DNA from: an uncultured Flavobacterium sp.
GTDB lineage: Bacteria; Bacteroidota; Bacteroidia; Flavobacteriales; Flavobacteriaceae
Length of the DNA: 6,484 nt
Direction of reading: 5' to 3'
Assembly: GCA_945957245.1 (NCBI GenBank)
Contig: CAMFLD010000168.1
Location: 1-6,484, forward strand
Each line of letters opens with the position of its first letter. The stretch's first letter is position 1. The notes below the pieces were generated by a model, which searched no databases, was not told the origin of the DNA, and saw only the letters and a program-made list of their open reading frames with translations. Positions 1-5,940 of this stretch are shown here, in pieces. A program made the position numbers and the translations under genes.

Positions 1-1140
1 GGGAAAGCGCCTAAGGGAGTATTTCGTTTTAAACGTCCTGATGAGCTGGCGGCCGAAACCATTCAGTTTATGATGAATGAGCTTCCGGATTTTGACAAAA
101 CAAGGATTGACGATGTTATGGTAGGTAATGCCATGCCCGAAGCAGAACAGGGACTGAATGTGGCCCGTTTGATTTCCTTAATGGGATTGAAAGTTACAGA
201 CGTTCCGGGGGTTACCGTAAACCGTTATTGTGCCTCAGGATTGGAAACCATTGCCATGGCCACTTCCAAAATACAAAGCGGTATGGCGGACTGCATCATT
301 GCAGGCGGTGCGGAGAGCATGAGCTTTATCCCGATGGGGGGTTACAAGCCTACTCCGGATTATGCTATTGCCAAAGAAGGACATGAAGATTACTACTGGG
401 GAATGGGACTCACTGCAGAAGCGGTAGCTAAACAGTTCAACGTTTCCCGTGAAGATCAGGACGAATTTGCATTGAATTCGCACCTTAAAGCCATCAAAGC
501 TCAGGCGGAAGGGAAATTTGATAAACAGATTGTCCCGATTACGATTGAGCAGACTTTTGTCAATGAAAATGGAAAAAAAGAAACAAAATCCTATACGGTA
601 ACTAAAGATGAGGGGCCAAGAGCGGATACTAACGCTGCGGCTTTAGCCAAACTAAAACCGGTATTTGCAGCCGATGGAAGTGTTACCGCCGGAAACTCTT
701 CACAGATGAGTGACGGAGCTGCTTTTGTGATGATTATGAGCGAAGCTATGGTAAAAGAACTGAACCTCACTCCTATCGCCCGAATGGTGAGCTATGCTGC
801 TGCGGGTGTGGAACCAAGGATTATGGGTATAGGTCCTATTAAAGCCATTCCAAAAGCATTGGCGCAGGCCAATATGAAACTGAATGATATCAACCTGATT
901 GAACTGAATGAAGCTTTTGCTTCGCAGGCTTTAGCTGTAACCAGAGAACTGGGCATTAACCCAGACATTGTGAACGTCAACGGTGGTGCGATTGCTTTAG
1001 GGCATCCGCTGGGCTGTACCGGTGCCAAATTATCGGTTCAGTTGTTTGACGAAATGAAACGCCGTGGCGATAAATACGGTATCGTTTCGATGTGCGTCGG
1101 AACCGGACAGGGAGCGGCTGGGGTTTTTGAATTAATCTAG
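1..1140 (+). CDS. fadA: Acetyl-CoA C-acyltransferase (3-ketoacyl-CoA thiolase), 5'-partial
   Basis: Thiolase that cleaves 3-ketoacyl-CoA with CoA to give acetyl-CoA and a shortened acyl-CoA, the last step of beta-oxidation in the cytoplasm. The frame is open from base 1, giving 379 visible residues. Family members are about 390-395 aa, so only some 14 N-terminal residues (the usual start through the YRT region) are missing; the internal ATG at 70 is not the true start. All catalytic landmarks are seen: the nucleophilic Cys in NRYCASG (visible residue 77, codon 229-231), NEAF (Asn 303), the GHP histidine (335, codon 1003-1005) and the second active-site Cys in SMCVGTGQG (365). It is followed by an acyl-CoA dehydrogenase in the same direction, which supports a degradative FadA-type role over a biosynthetic acetoacetyl-CoA thiolase or PcaF, though these share the same motifs. 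The TAG stop lies inside the left arm of an inverted repeat. The promoter is outside the window. Confidence 0.93.
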   Translation, partial: GKAPKGVFRFKRPDELAAETIQFMMNELPDFDKTRIDDVMVGNAMPEAEQGLNVARLISLMGLKVTDVPGVTVNRYCASGLETIAMATSKIQSGMADCIIAGGAESMSFIPMGGYKPTPDYAIAKEGHEDYYWGMGLTAEAVAKQFNVSREDQDEFALNSHLKAIKAQAEGKFDKQIVPITIEQTFVNENGKKETKSYTVTKDEGPRADTNAAALAKLKPVFAADGSVTAGNSSQMSDGAAFVMIMSEAMVKELNLTPIARMVSYAAAGVEPRIMGIGPIKAIPKALAQANMKLNDINLIELNEAFASQALAVTRELGINPDIVNVNGGAIALGHPLGCTGAKLSVQLFDEMKRRGDKYGIVSMCVGTGQGAAGVFELI

Positions 1141-1169
1141 AAGCTGGAGGCAAGAAGCAAGAGGCAAGA
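1138..1169 (+). repeat. Left arm of a 32-nt inverted repeat, heptanucleotide-based
   Basis: The arm pairs with 1537-1568. Against the reverse complement of the right arm, 26 of 32 positions are identical and all six differences are purine transitions. In the + strand RNA, four of these become G-U wobbles and two become A-C mismatches, so 30 of 32 positions can pair. Internally it is four degenerate copies of a heptamer, consensus GARGCAA, at 1140-1146, 1147-1153, 1154-1160 and 1161-1167. The arm overlaps the thiolase stop (1138-1140) and ends on the first base of the ATG at 1169. Confidence 0.8.
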
Positions 1170-1534
1170 TGATGAAGCATAATTTTAAGAACTTAAAGAT
1201 TTGGATTTTGTCAATGGAAATTGCTTCGGATATACATAATACCTGCCTTGAGTTCCCTAAACAGGAAATTTATGGATTAGTCAGTCAAATGAATCGGGCT
1301 GCCGTTTCAATAGCTTCAAACATTGCAGAAGGATCTAACAGAGGAAATACTCATTTTATTCATTTTTTGAATATCAGTCTCGGTTCTTCTTTTGAATTAC
1401 AAACACAACTATTAATAGCATTATAAAATAATTATTTAACCACCGAAAAAGCAGAAATACTGGAAAATAAGCTAGCAGAACTTCAGAAAATGTTAAATGG
1501 TTTCATCCAAAAATTGGAAAACCAAAAAAACTAA
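1169..1534 (+). pseudogene. Four-helix-bundle protein (23S rRNA intervening sequence protein / S23 family), interrupted by an in-frame stop
   Basis: The family signature is clear: an N-terminal HNFKNLKIW segment, then QMNRAAVSIASNIAEGSNR (about residues 41-59), then helix-three residues LGSSFELQTQLLIA. Translation meets TAA at 1424-1426 after 85 residues. Reading on in the same frame gives NNYLTTEKAEILENKLAELQ and then KMLNGFIQKLENQKN to a TAA at 1532-1534, which is the expected fourth helix. Ignoring the internal stop, the length is 120 codons, typical for this family of about 115-125 aa. No indel is needed, so one base change (for example AAA or CAA to TAA) explains the break. Start is ATG 1169 or the adjacent ATG 1172; family members usually begin directly before the HNF segment, and a GAGG lies at 1161-1164. 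Members are small soluble helical bundles that can oligomerise; their molecular role is not established. Either it is a dead gene or it makes an 85-aa three-helix fragment (1169-1426). Confidence 0.82.
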
Positions 1535-1536
1535 AG

Positions 1537-1568
1537 TCTTGCTTCTTGTCTCCTGCTTCTAGCTTCTA
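1537..1568 (-). repeat. Right arm of the 32-nt inverted repeat
   Basis: This is the complement-strand counterpart of 1138-1169. Read on the - strand it is again four degenerate heptamers of the GAAGCAA type, beginning with TAGAAGCT exactly as the left arm does. The outer eight bases of the two arms are identical. It starts 2 nt after the second stop of the four-helix-bundle frame and ends 13 nt before the acyl-CoA dehydrogenase ATG. A stem formed with the left arm would therefore lie close to that gene's translation start. Confidence 0.8.
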
Positions 1569-1581
1569 AAAAAATAAAACA

Positions 1582-3372
1582 ATGGAAAATATCACCAGAG
1601 GAGGTCAGTTCCTCGTAAAAGAAACAAAATGTGAAGACATCTTTACTCCTGAGGACTTCAGTGAGGAACAAATCATGATGCGTGATTCTGTTAAGGAATT
1701 TGTGGATAAAGAAATCTGGCCTAATAAAGTTCGTTTTGAGGCAAAAGATTATGCCTTTACGGAAGAATGTATGAAGAAGGCTGGTGAAATGGGATTCTTA
1801 AGTGTTGCTGTACCGGAGGCTTATGGCGGAATGGGAATGGGATTTGTAGATACGTGTTTGGTATGCGACTATATTTCGGGGGCAACAGGTTCGTTTTCAA
1901 CGGCTTTTGGAGCGCATACGGGAATTGGAACTATGCCAATCACGCTTTACGGAACGGAAGAACAAAAACAGAAATATGTTCCGAAATTAGCTTCAGGAGA
2001 ATGGTTTGGTGCTTACTGCCTTACTGAGCCGGGAGCAGGTTCTGATGCTAATTCAGGAAAAACGAAAGCGGTTTTGTCTCCTGATGGTAAATATTACAGC
2101 ATTACAGGAGGGAAAATGTGGATATCCAATGCCGGTTTCTGCTCTTTGTTTATTGTTTTTGCCCGTATTGAAGATGATAAAAACATTACCGGATTCATCG
2201 TTGAAAATGATCCTTCCAACGGAATTACTATGAACGAAGAGGAACATAAACTGGGAATCCGTGCCTCGTCTACCCGTCAGGTTTTTTTTAATGAAACAAA
2301 AGTTCCGGTGGAGAACATGCTGGCAGGTCGTGGCGAAGGATTTAAAATTGCCATGAATGCACTGAATGTTGGACGTATTAAATTGGCTGCAGCCTGTCTG
2401 GATGCGCAACGCCGTGTAACTTCAAATGCGGTGCATTATGCTAATGAAAGAATCCAGTTTAATGTGCCGATTTCATCTTTCGGAGCGATTCGTTACAAAC
2501 TGGCGGAAATGGCTACTTCTGCTTATGCCGGAGAAAGTGCTACGTACCGTGCGGCCAAAGATATTGAAACCCGAATCAAACTACGTGAAGCGGATGGAGC
2601 AACACATCAGGAAGCGGAGCTAAAAGGTGTAGAAGAATTTGCTATTGAGTGTTCCATCTTAAAAGTAGCAGTTTCAGAAGATGTTCAAAACTGCGCTGAT
2701 GAAGGGATTCAGATTTATGGCGGAATGGGATTCTCTGAAGATACGCCTATGGAAAGTGCCTGGCGTGATGCCCGAATTGCCCGGATTTATGAAGGTACCA
2801 ATGAAATCAACCGTATGCTGTCTGTGGGAATGCTGATCAAAAAAGCTATGAAAGGTCATGTTGATTTATTAGGACCGGCTCAAAAAGTACAGGAAGAACT
2901 AATGGGTATTCCTTCTTTTGATACTCCGGATTACAGCGAGTTGTTTTCGGAAGAAAAAGAACTGATTGGCAAACTTAAAAAAGCATTCCTGATGGTTGCC
3001 GGTGGTGCAGTTCAAAAATACGGCACAGATTTAGAAGGACAACAGCAACTACTGACAGCTGCTGCTGATATGCTTATTGAAATTTATATTGCAGAAAGTA
3101 CTATTCTCCGCACTGAAAAGCTGGCCAAGAAACAAGGGGAAGCGAATGTAAAAGAACAAATTGCTATGGCTAAACTTTACCTATACAAAGCCGTTGATAT
3201 CATCACGCTGAAAGGAAAAGAAAGTATCATTTCGTTTGCCGAAGGCGATGAACAACGTATGATGCTTATGGGCTTACGACGATTTACAAAATATACTAAC
3301 ATGCCTAATATTGTTGGATTAAGAGAAACCATCACCGCTAAGTTAGTGGCGGAAAATGGCTATTGTTTTTAG
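1582..3372 (+). CDS. fadE: Acyl-CoA dehydrogenase, long form with C-terminal extension
   Basis: FAD-dependent enzyme that introduces the alpha-beta double bond into acyl-CoA, the first oxidative step of beta-oxidation, passing electrons to an electron-transfer flavoprotein. It is 596 aa. The N-terminal helical domain covers about residues 25-140. The middle beta domain includes CLTEPGAGSD (146-155), MWISNAGF and LGIRASSTRQVFF. The C-terminal helical domain includes VGRIKLAAACLDAQRR and ends with YEGTNEINRML, where Glu404 (codon 2791-2793) fits the catalytic base. About 170 further residues follow. This is longer than the ~380-aa classical enzymes and resembles the VLCAD/ACAD9 layout, which suggests long-chain substrates (inference). 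The ATG at 1582 follows an A-rich leader and agrees with the usual N terminus (RGGQFLVKETKCEDIF). It follows the thiolase in one operon, interrupted by the S23-type cassette. It is not the gamma-proteobacterial FadE (about 815 aa), so the symbol is by function. Confidence 0.93.
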   Translation: MENITRGGQFLVKETKCEDIFTPEDFSEEQIMMRDSVKEFVDKEIWPNKVRFEAKDYAFTEECMKKAGEMGFLSVAVPEAYGGMGMGFVDTCLVCDYISGATGSFSTAFGAHTGIGTMPITLYGTEEQKQKYVPKLASGEWFGAYCLTEPGAGSDANSGKTKAVLSPDGKYYSITGGKMWISNAGFCSLFIVFARIEDDKNITGFIVENDPSNGITMNEEEHKLGIRASSTRQVFFNETKVPVENMLAGRGEGFKIAMNALNVGRIKLAAACLDAQRRVTSNAVHYANERIQFNVPISSFGAIRYKLAEMATSAYAGESATYRAAKDIETRIKLREADGATHQEAELKGVEEFAIECSILKVAVSEDVQNCADEGIQIYGGMGFSEDTPMESAWRDARIARIYEGTNEINRMLSVGMLIKKAMKGHVDLLGPAQKVQEELMGIPSFDTPDYSELFSEEKELIGKLKKAFLMVAGGAVQKYGTDLEGQQQLLTAAADMLIEIYIAESTILRTEKLAKKQGEANVKEQIAMAKLYLYKAVDIITLKGKESIISFAEGDEQRMMLMGLRRFTKYTNMPNIVGLRETITAKLVAENGYCF

Positions 3373-3396
3373 TTAGAATTTAATTGTTAGTTTAAG

Positions 3397-3424
3397 AAAA
3401 GCTGCTCTGGGAAGGGTGGCTTTT
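3397..3424 (+). terminator. Rho-independent terminator at the end of the fad operon
   Basis: An 11-bp stem pairs 3397-3407 with 3414-3424 around a 6-nt loop (3408-3413). It includes three G-U wobbles and has A/T pairs at its foot, with a run of six T from 3421. It begins 24 nt after the acyl-CoA dehydrogenase stop and touches the stop of the convergent phospholipase D-like gene. On the - strand the hairpin is followed by TTTTCTT, a weaker T tract, so it may end both transcripts. Confidence 0.7.
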
Positions 3425-5086
3425 TTATTCTTTAACTATTTTAAAATGTTGTAGTTTATGATTAGTTTCAGCAGTAACTAAATATACCCCTGATGCTTGA
3501 CTACTTAAATCGATTGTTTGCTGTGTTAATTCCTGATATTGTTTATTGTAAACAACATTTCCAAGGATATCATAAATTGTAATTTTAACATTGGTCAGGT
3601 TATCGTTTGCTAAAGCATCAATATGTAGCAATCCATTGCAGGGATTAGGATAAGCTATTATATCATCTGCTAACTGATTTTGATTAACTCCCAACACACC
3701 ACCTGCAAACTGATATAAATAAGCAAATGCCTGATAGTATTGGTTGGCAATATTCAAATCATGGACAATCAGGGTATTTTCATCATTTTTGGTTTCTGCC
3801 GCTGAACTCCAGTTGTGTGAACCCAATAAAACCTGAGGATCTGAAGCACTATTGTAATTATCCACCACCATGAATTTATGGTGCAAAATACCACTTCCTG
3901 AATAAACAACCGCATGGTTGGCTGCAAGGCCTGACTGAAGTGTGGCAATTTGATTTCCAGTTGGATTTTGACTGTCAATCACAATATTGGTATTGGTAAC
4001 ACCACCATTGTATTTCGAAATAATGGTATTAGCAATATCTGTTCTGGTTTCTACCATAGTGGCAATATCAATATCCGTATTTGCCGAATTTATGGCAGCA
4101 ATAATTTTTGAATTCGTACCGTCACTTGGGCTGAAGTAACTGTTAACGACTTTACCGCCTATGTTGTAAGTATGCGGTGTGTTATTCGTTTTATCCGGTC
4201 CGAATTTCGACAGCGCAGCATTTGGAGTCGCAGTAGTAGAACCCCACATTTCTTCAAACTCAATTTTATATCCTAATGCCAATGCCTGATCCTGTATCAC
4301 AATAGCACTGTTACGATCCGGTCCGTCAATTTGGGAAACAGTCCAGTTTGTAGAACCTGTCCATACAATTGGTTTATTGGCATCACTTACTCCGGCATCA
4401 AAAATTACAAATTTGTTGTGCATAATCCCGTACGTACTACTGGTAGGACTGGCTAAAGTTGGAATAGAAGCATTGAGCAACGGCAACATAGCACTACTGG
4501 TGCTGCCATCATAAATTAGCCTAACCTGAACACCCCGGGCATAAGCGGCATTAATAGCACCCGCAATTCCGGTAGTGGCACTTGGGGAATAGGAATTATA
4601 AATTGCAATATCCATAGTAGTCGTACAGGCATTGATATAACTGATCAGCAGATTATCAAGCGTATTGCCAAGGTTTACCGCATTTTGGATTTGAGCATAA
4701 CTGGTGTCAACCTGATGATTGAAGTAAACATTTATAGCCCCAGTCGACAATGATGTATTGGCTATATATGTTTTGTGTAAAGCTGTGTCAGCATTATTAC
4801 CAAGGGTATATTGAAGTTCAATAATTTCAGATGGATAAAGATGTTCCAACGTACAAATCTTTACATTATTCTTTGTTTCAAATGCAAAATTAACCTGATG
4901 CTGGGTAGTCGCATCAACAGCATTCAGTACATTTGGAGTACCTTTGTCAGCATCAAACTGAATTTCAATTGCAGCATCTTTATAAACAAGGGTATAGTCT
5001 TCTTCCTTTGAAGATAATTGGCTAAAGCCAAGCATAGATTGCAATAATGCAACAGGCAAAACGAATGATATTCTATTCAAAAACAT
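3425..5086 (-). CDS. Secreted phospholipase D-like protein with two HKD motifs and a T9SS type A sorting domain
   Basis: From ATG 5086 the product is 553 aa. Residues 1 to about 23 form a signal peptide (MFLNRISFVLPVALLQSMLG, then FSQ) for Sec export. A region of about 85-90 residues without recognised motifs precedes two PLD-superfamily repeats. The first has the HxKxxxxD motif MHNKFVIFD (His223, Lys225, Asp230) followed by TGSTNWT; the second has LHHKFMVVD (His402, Lys404, Asp409) followed by GSHNWSSAAETKNDEN. Both catalytic triplets are intact. The last ~75 residues start at YPNPCNG (Tyr479) and include DLSSQASGVYLV and a terminal KIVKE, a T9SS type A sorting domain, so the protein should cross the outer membrane and be released or surface-attached. 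Such folds act on phosphodiesters (phospholipids or nucleic acids), and the substrate cannot be told from sequence. An upstream in-frame ATG at 5134 would add 16 residues but lies upstream of a good promoter, so 5086 is preferred. Confidence 0.9.
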   Translation of the reverse strand: MFLNRISFVLPVALLQSMLGFSQLSSKEEDYTLVYKDAAIEIQFDADKGTPNVLNAVDATTQHQVNFAFETKNNVKICTLEHLYPSEIIELQYTLGNNADTALHKTYIANTSLSTGAINVYFNHQVDTSYAQIQNAVNLGNTLDNLLISYINACTTTMDIAIYNSYSPSATTGIAGAINAAYARGVQVRLIYDGSTSSAMLPLLNASIPTLASPTSSTYGIMHNKFVIFDAGVSDANKPIVWTGSTNWTVSQIDGPDRNSAIVIQDQALALGYKIEFEEMWGSTTATPNAALSKFGPDKTNNTPHTYNIGGKVVNSYFSPSDGTNSKIIAAINSANTDIDIATMVETRTDIANTIISKYNGGVTNTNIVIDSQNPTGNQIATLQSGLAANHAVVYSGSGILHHKFMVVDNYNSASDPQVLLGSHNWSSAAETKNDENTLIVHDLNIANQYYQAFAYLYQFAGGVLGVNQNQLADDIIAYPNPCNGLLHIDALANDNLTNVKITIYDILGNVVYNKQYQELTQQTIDLSSQASGVYLVTAETNHKLQHFKIVKE

Positions 5087-5100
5087 TGTGGGAATTTCTC

Positions 5101-5130
5101 CAAATGTATTAACATCGGGTTTAAAACCAA
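5101..5130 (-). promoter_or_regulatory. Flavobacterial promoter for the phospholipase D-like gene
   Basis: Read on the - strand, TACATTTG (5101-5108) matches the Bacteroidota -7 consensus TAnnTTTG. A TTG lies 19 nt further upstream (5128-5130), and a second TTTG at 5132-5135 is a spaced-out alternative. The -7 element lies 14 nt before ATG 5086 and downstream of the first in-frame ATG (5134), so it decides the start codon. The predicted leader would be only about 10 nt, which is short. Confidence 0.5.
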
Positions 5131-5218
5131 TCAAAAGTGCCGTCCAGCAGTAATATTGTTAACAACTTTGGTCTTTTTCGGACTTAAATCAAGGTTTTTC
5201 AGACAAGTTTTTTTTGTG

Positions 5219-5238
5219 TGAAATGGATAACAATTTCA
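5219..5238. promoter_or_regulatory. Short dyad in the divergent intergenic region, possible operator
   Basis: Perfect 6-bp arms TGAAAT and ATTTCA are separated by 8 bp. The dyad lies 81 bp upstream of ATG 5300 and 132 bp upstream of ATG 5086 on the other strand, in A/T-rich DNA. A regulator site is possible, but arms this short arise often by chance in such sequence. No regulator gene is present in the window. Confidence 0.2.
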
Positions 5239-5299
5239 TAACCAATAGGTCACAATTATTTAAAATATGCATCCTATTTTTACATTAAAAGGTTACGTC

Positions 5300-5458
5300 A
5301 TGCAGATTAATTGGATCATCATCGGAATTGTAATTATACTGGGAATACTCCTTGTCATTTTCTTAATACGCCGCAACTTAAGAGATGAAAAAGATGTGGT
5401 TGAATATTTTGACGAGCAATCGGGCTACTTCCCTGAAGATGAAGAAGAAAATGAGTAG
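5300..5458 (+). CDS. Small single-pass membrane protein with acidic C-terminal tail
   Basis: A 52-aa protein starting MQINWIIIG. Residues 4-24 are almost wholly Ile/Leu/Val and form one transmembrane helix. It is followed by RRNLRDEK, whose positive charges suggest the tail is cytoplasmic, and by an acidic tail ending in PEDEEENE. No enzymatic motif is present and I do not recognise a named family; it resembles the small conserved hypothetical membrane proteins common in flavobacteria. ATG 5300 is preferred over the in-frame ATG at 5267, which would add 11 residues. The sequence AAAAGG (5287-5292) sits 7 nt before it as a fair ribosome-binding site, and the helix then begins at the N terminus. 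A weak -7-like TATTTTTA at 5275-5282 would also fall after the earlier ATG. The next gene, 58 nt downstream, has its own promoter. Confidence 0.7.
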   Translation: MQINWIIIGIVIILGILLVIFLIRRNLRDEKDVVEYFDEQSGYFPEDEEENE

Positions 5459-5463
5459 TCATT

Positions 5464-5495
5464 TTTGAATAGCATGACAGGAATTTCTATATTTG
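5464..5495 (+). promoter_or_regulatory. Flavobacterial promoter for the exported 139-aa protein
   Basis: TTTG (5464-5467), then 20 nt, then TATATTTG (5488-5495), an exact TAnnTTTG -7 element with near-ideal spacing. It lies 21 nt before ATG 5517, giving a leader of about 16 nt. The element covers the alternative in-frame TTG at 5493, so translation must start at 5517. Confidence 0.65.
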
Positions 5496-5516
5496 GCCTT
5501 ACTCAAGAATCTAAAT

Positions 5517-5936
5517 ATGAAAAATACCAAAACACTTCTCCTGATAGCCCTACTTATTTTAATCGCTCCAATGGTATCAGCCCAAAAGATTAAGATTAAA
5601 GATAAAGTAGCATTTGTAGATGATAAGCCTTATTTAAAAGTCAGTGATTGTGGCCCTTATGAAGAAGACTGTTCCATTAGTAACCTCGAAGGAAAAGAAA
5701 TTGTTTCTGTTGACAAACTTAAAGACCTTTCAAGAGGTTCCGGTACATTTTTCAGGGTAACATTTAAAGGGCTCAATACTACTATTGAAATTAGAAACAC
5801 CATGCAGGGTCTGGTTGAATTACTCTTTAAAAACAATGTGGTAAAGTCTGATGGCACCCTTGATTCGGAAAATGTCAAACTCCTATCAAAAAGATACGGA
5901 AACAATATTTCGCTGAAAGATTCTGAAGAAGATTGA
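5517..5936 (+). CDS. Exported protein of unknown function
   Basis: A 139-aa protein with a clear Sec signal peptide: Lys at residues 2 and 5, a hydrophobic core LLLIALLILIAP, and a VSA|Q cleavage site after residue 22. There is no lipobox Cys, so the mature ~117-aa protein is probably periplasmic or released. The mature part starts with a strongly basic KIKIKDK segment and a VDDKPYLKV stretch, has two cysteines (45 and 52, in DCGPYEEDCS) that could form a disulfide, then SNLEGKEIVSV and a region rich in predicted beta strand and ending KNNVVKSDGTL. I do not recognise a characterised family. It has its own promoter overlapping the space after the small membrane protein gene. Its stop is 4 nt from the stop of the convergent phosphoesterase gene. 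It has no T9SS sorting domain. Confidence 0.82.
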   Translation: MKNTKTLLLIALLILIAPMVSAQKIKIKDKVAFVDDKPYLKVSDCGPYEEDCSISNLEGKEIVSVDKLKDLSRGSGTFFRVTFKGLNTTIEIRNTMQGLVELLFKNNVVKSDGTLDSENVKLLSKRYGNNISLKDSEED

Positions 5937-5940
5937 GAGC

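Larger units (their letters stand above)
1138..1568 (+). other. Putative S23/IVP cassette: inverted-repeat-bounded four-helix-bundle gene inserted between fadA and fadE
   Basis: A 431-bp unit made of a 32-nt left arm, a four-helix-bundle reading frame that fills nearly all of the interior, and a 32-nt right arm. The left arm begins on the thiolase stop codon, and the right arm ends 13 nt before the acyl-CoA dehydrogenase start. The unit therefore occupies essentially the whole gap between two functionally linked genes. The arms and their spacing are read directly from the sequence. That this is a discrete, movable or RNA-processed unit is inference from its resemblance to 23S rRNA intervening sequences, which carry the same protein family and have complementary ends. 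No transposase, recombinase or clear target-site duplication is seen, so any movement would have to be supplied in trans. Confidence 0.45.

Noticed and set aside
1424..1426. The in-frame TAA as a programmed recoding or readthrough site.
   Set aside because: TAA is the least leaky stop, no suppressor tRNA or recoding structure is seen nearby, and the family normally has a sense codon here. A simple nonsense mutation is enough.
2053..2409. 118-codon open frame antisense to the acyl-CoA dehydrogenase gene.
   Set aside because: It lies wholly inside a conserved gene, its translation shows no family features, and it has no leader or promoter of its own. It is a shadow of the real frame, as are the other antisense frames in the two fad genes.
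4811..5011. 66-codon + strand frame opposite the phospholipase D-like gene.
   Set aside because: It overlaps coding sequence of the secreted protein, has no ribosome-binding site or promoter, and its low-complexity translation fits antisense chance.
5214..5238. Resemblance to the E. coli lac operator region: GGATAACAATTTCA (5225-5238) is identical to lacO1 sequence, preceded by TTGTGTGAAAT.
   Set aside because: The 7 bp that complete the operator symmetry (TGTGAGC) are missing, flanking bases do not match lac promoter or vector DNA, and the surroundings read as A/T-rich flavobacterial intergenic sequence. Chance similarity is the simpler reading, though it could be tested by searching sister genomes for the same bases.
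5493..5516. TTG start at 5493 for the exported protein.
   Set aside because: The TTG is part of the -7 promoter element TATATTTG, so it would not be in the transcript; ATG 5517 gives a standard signal peptide.
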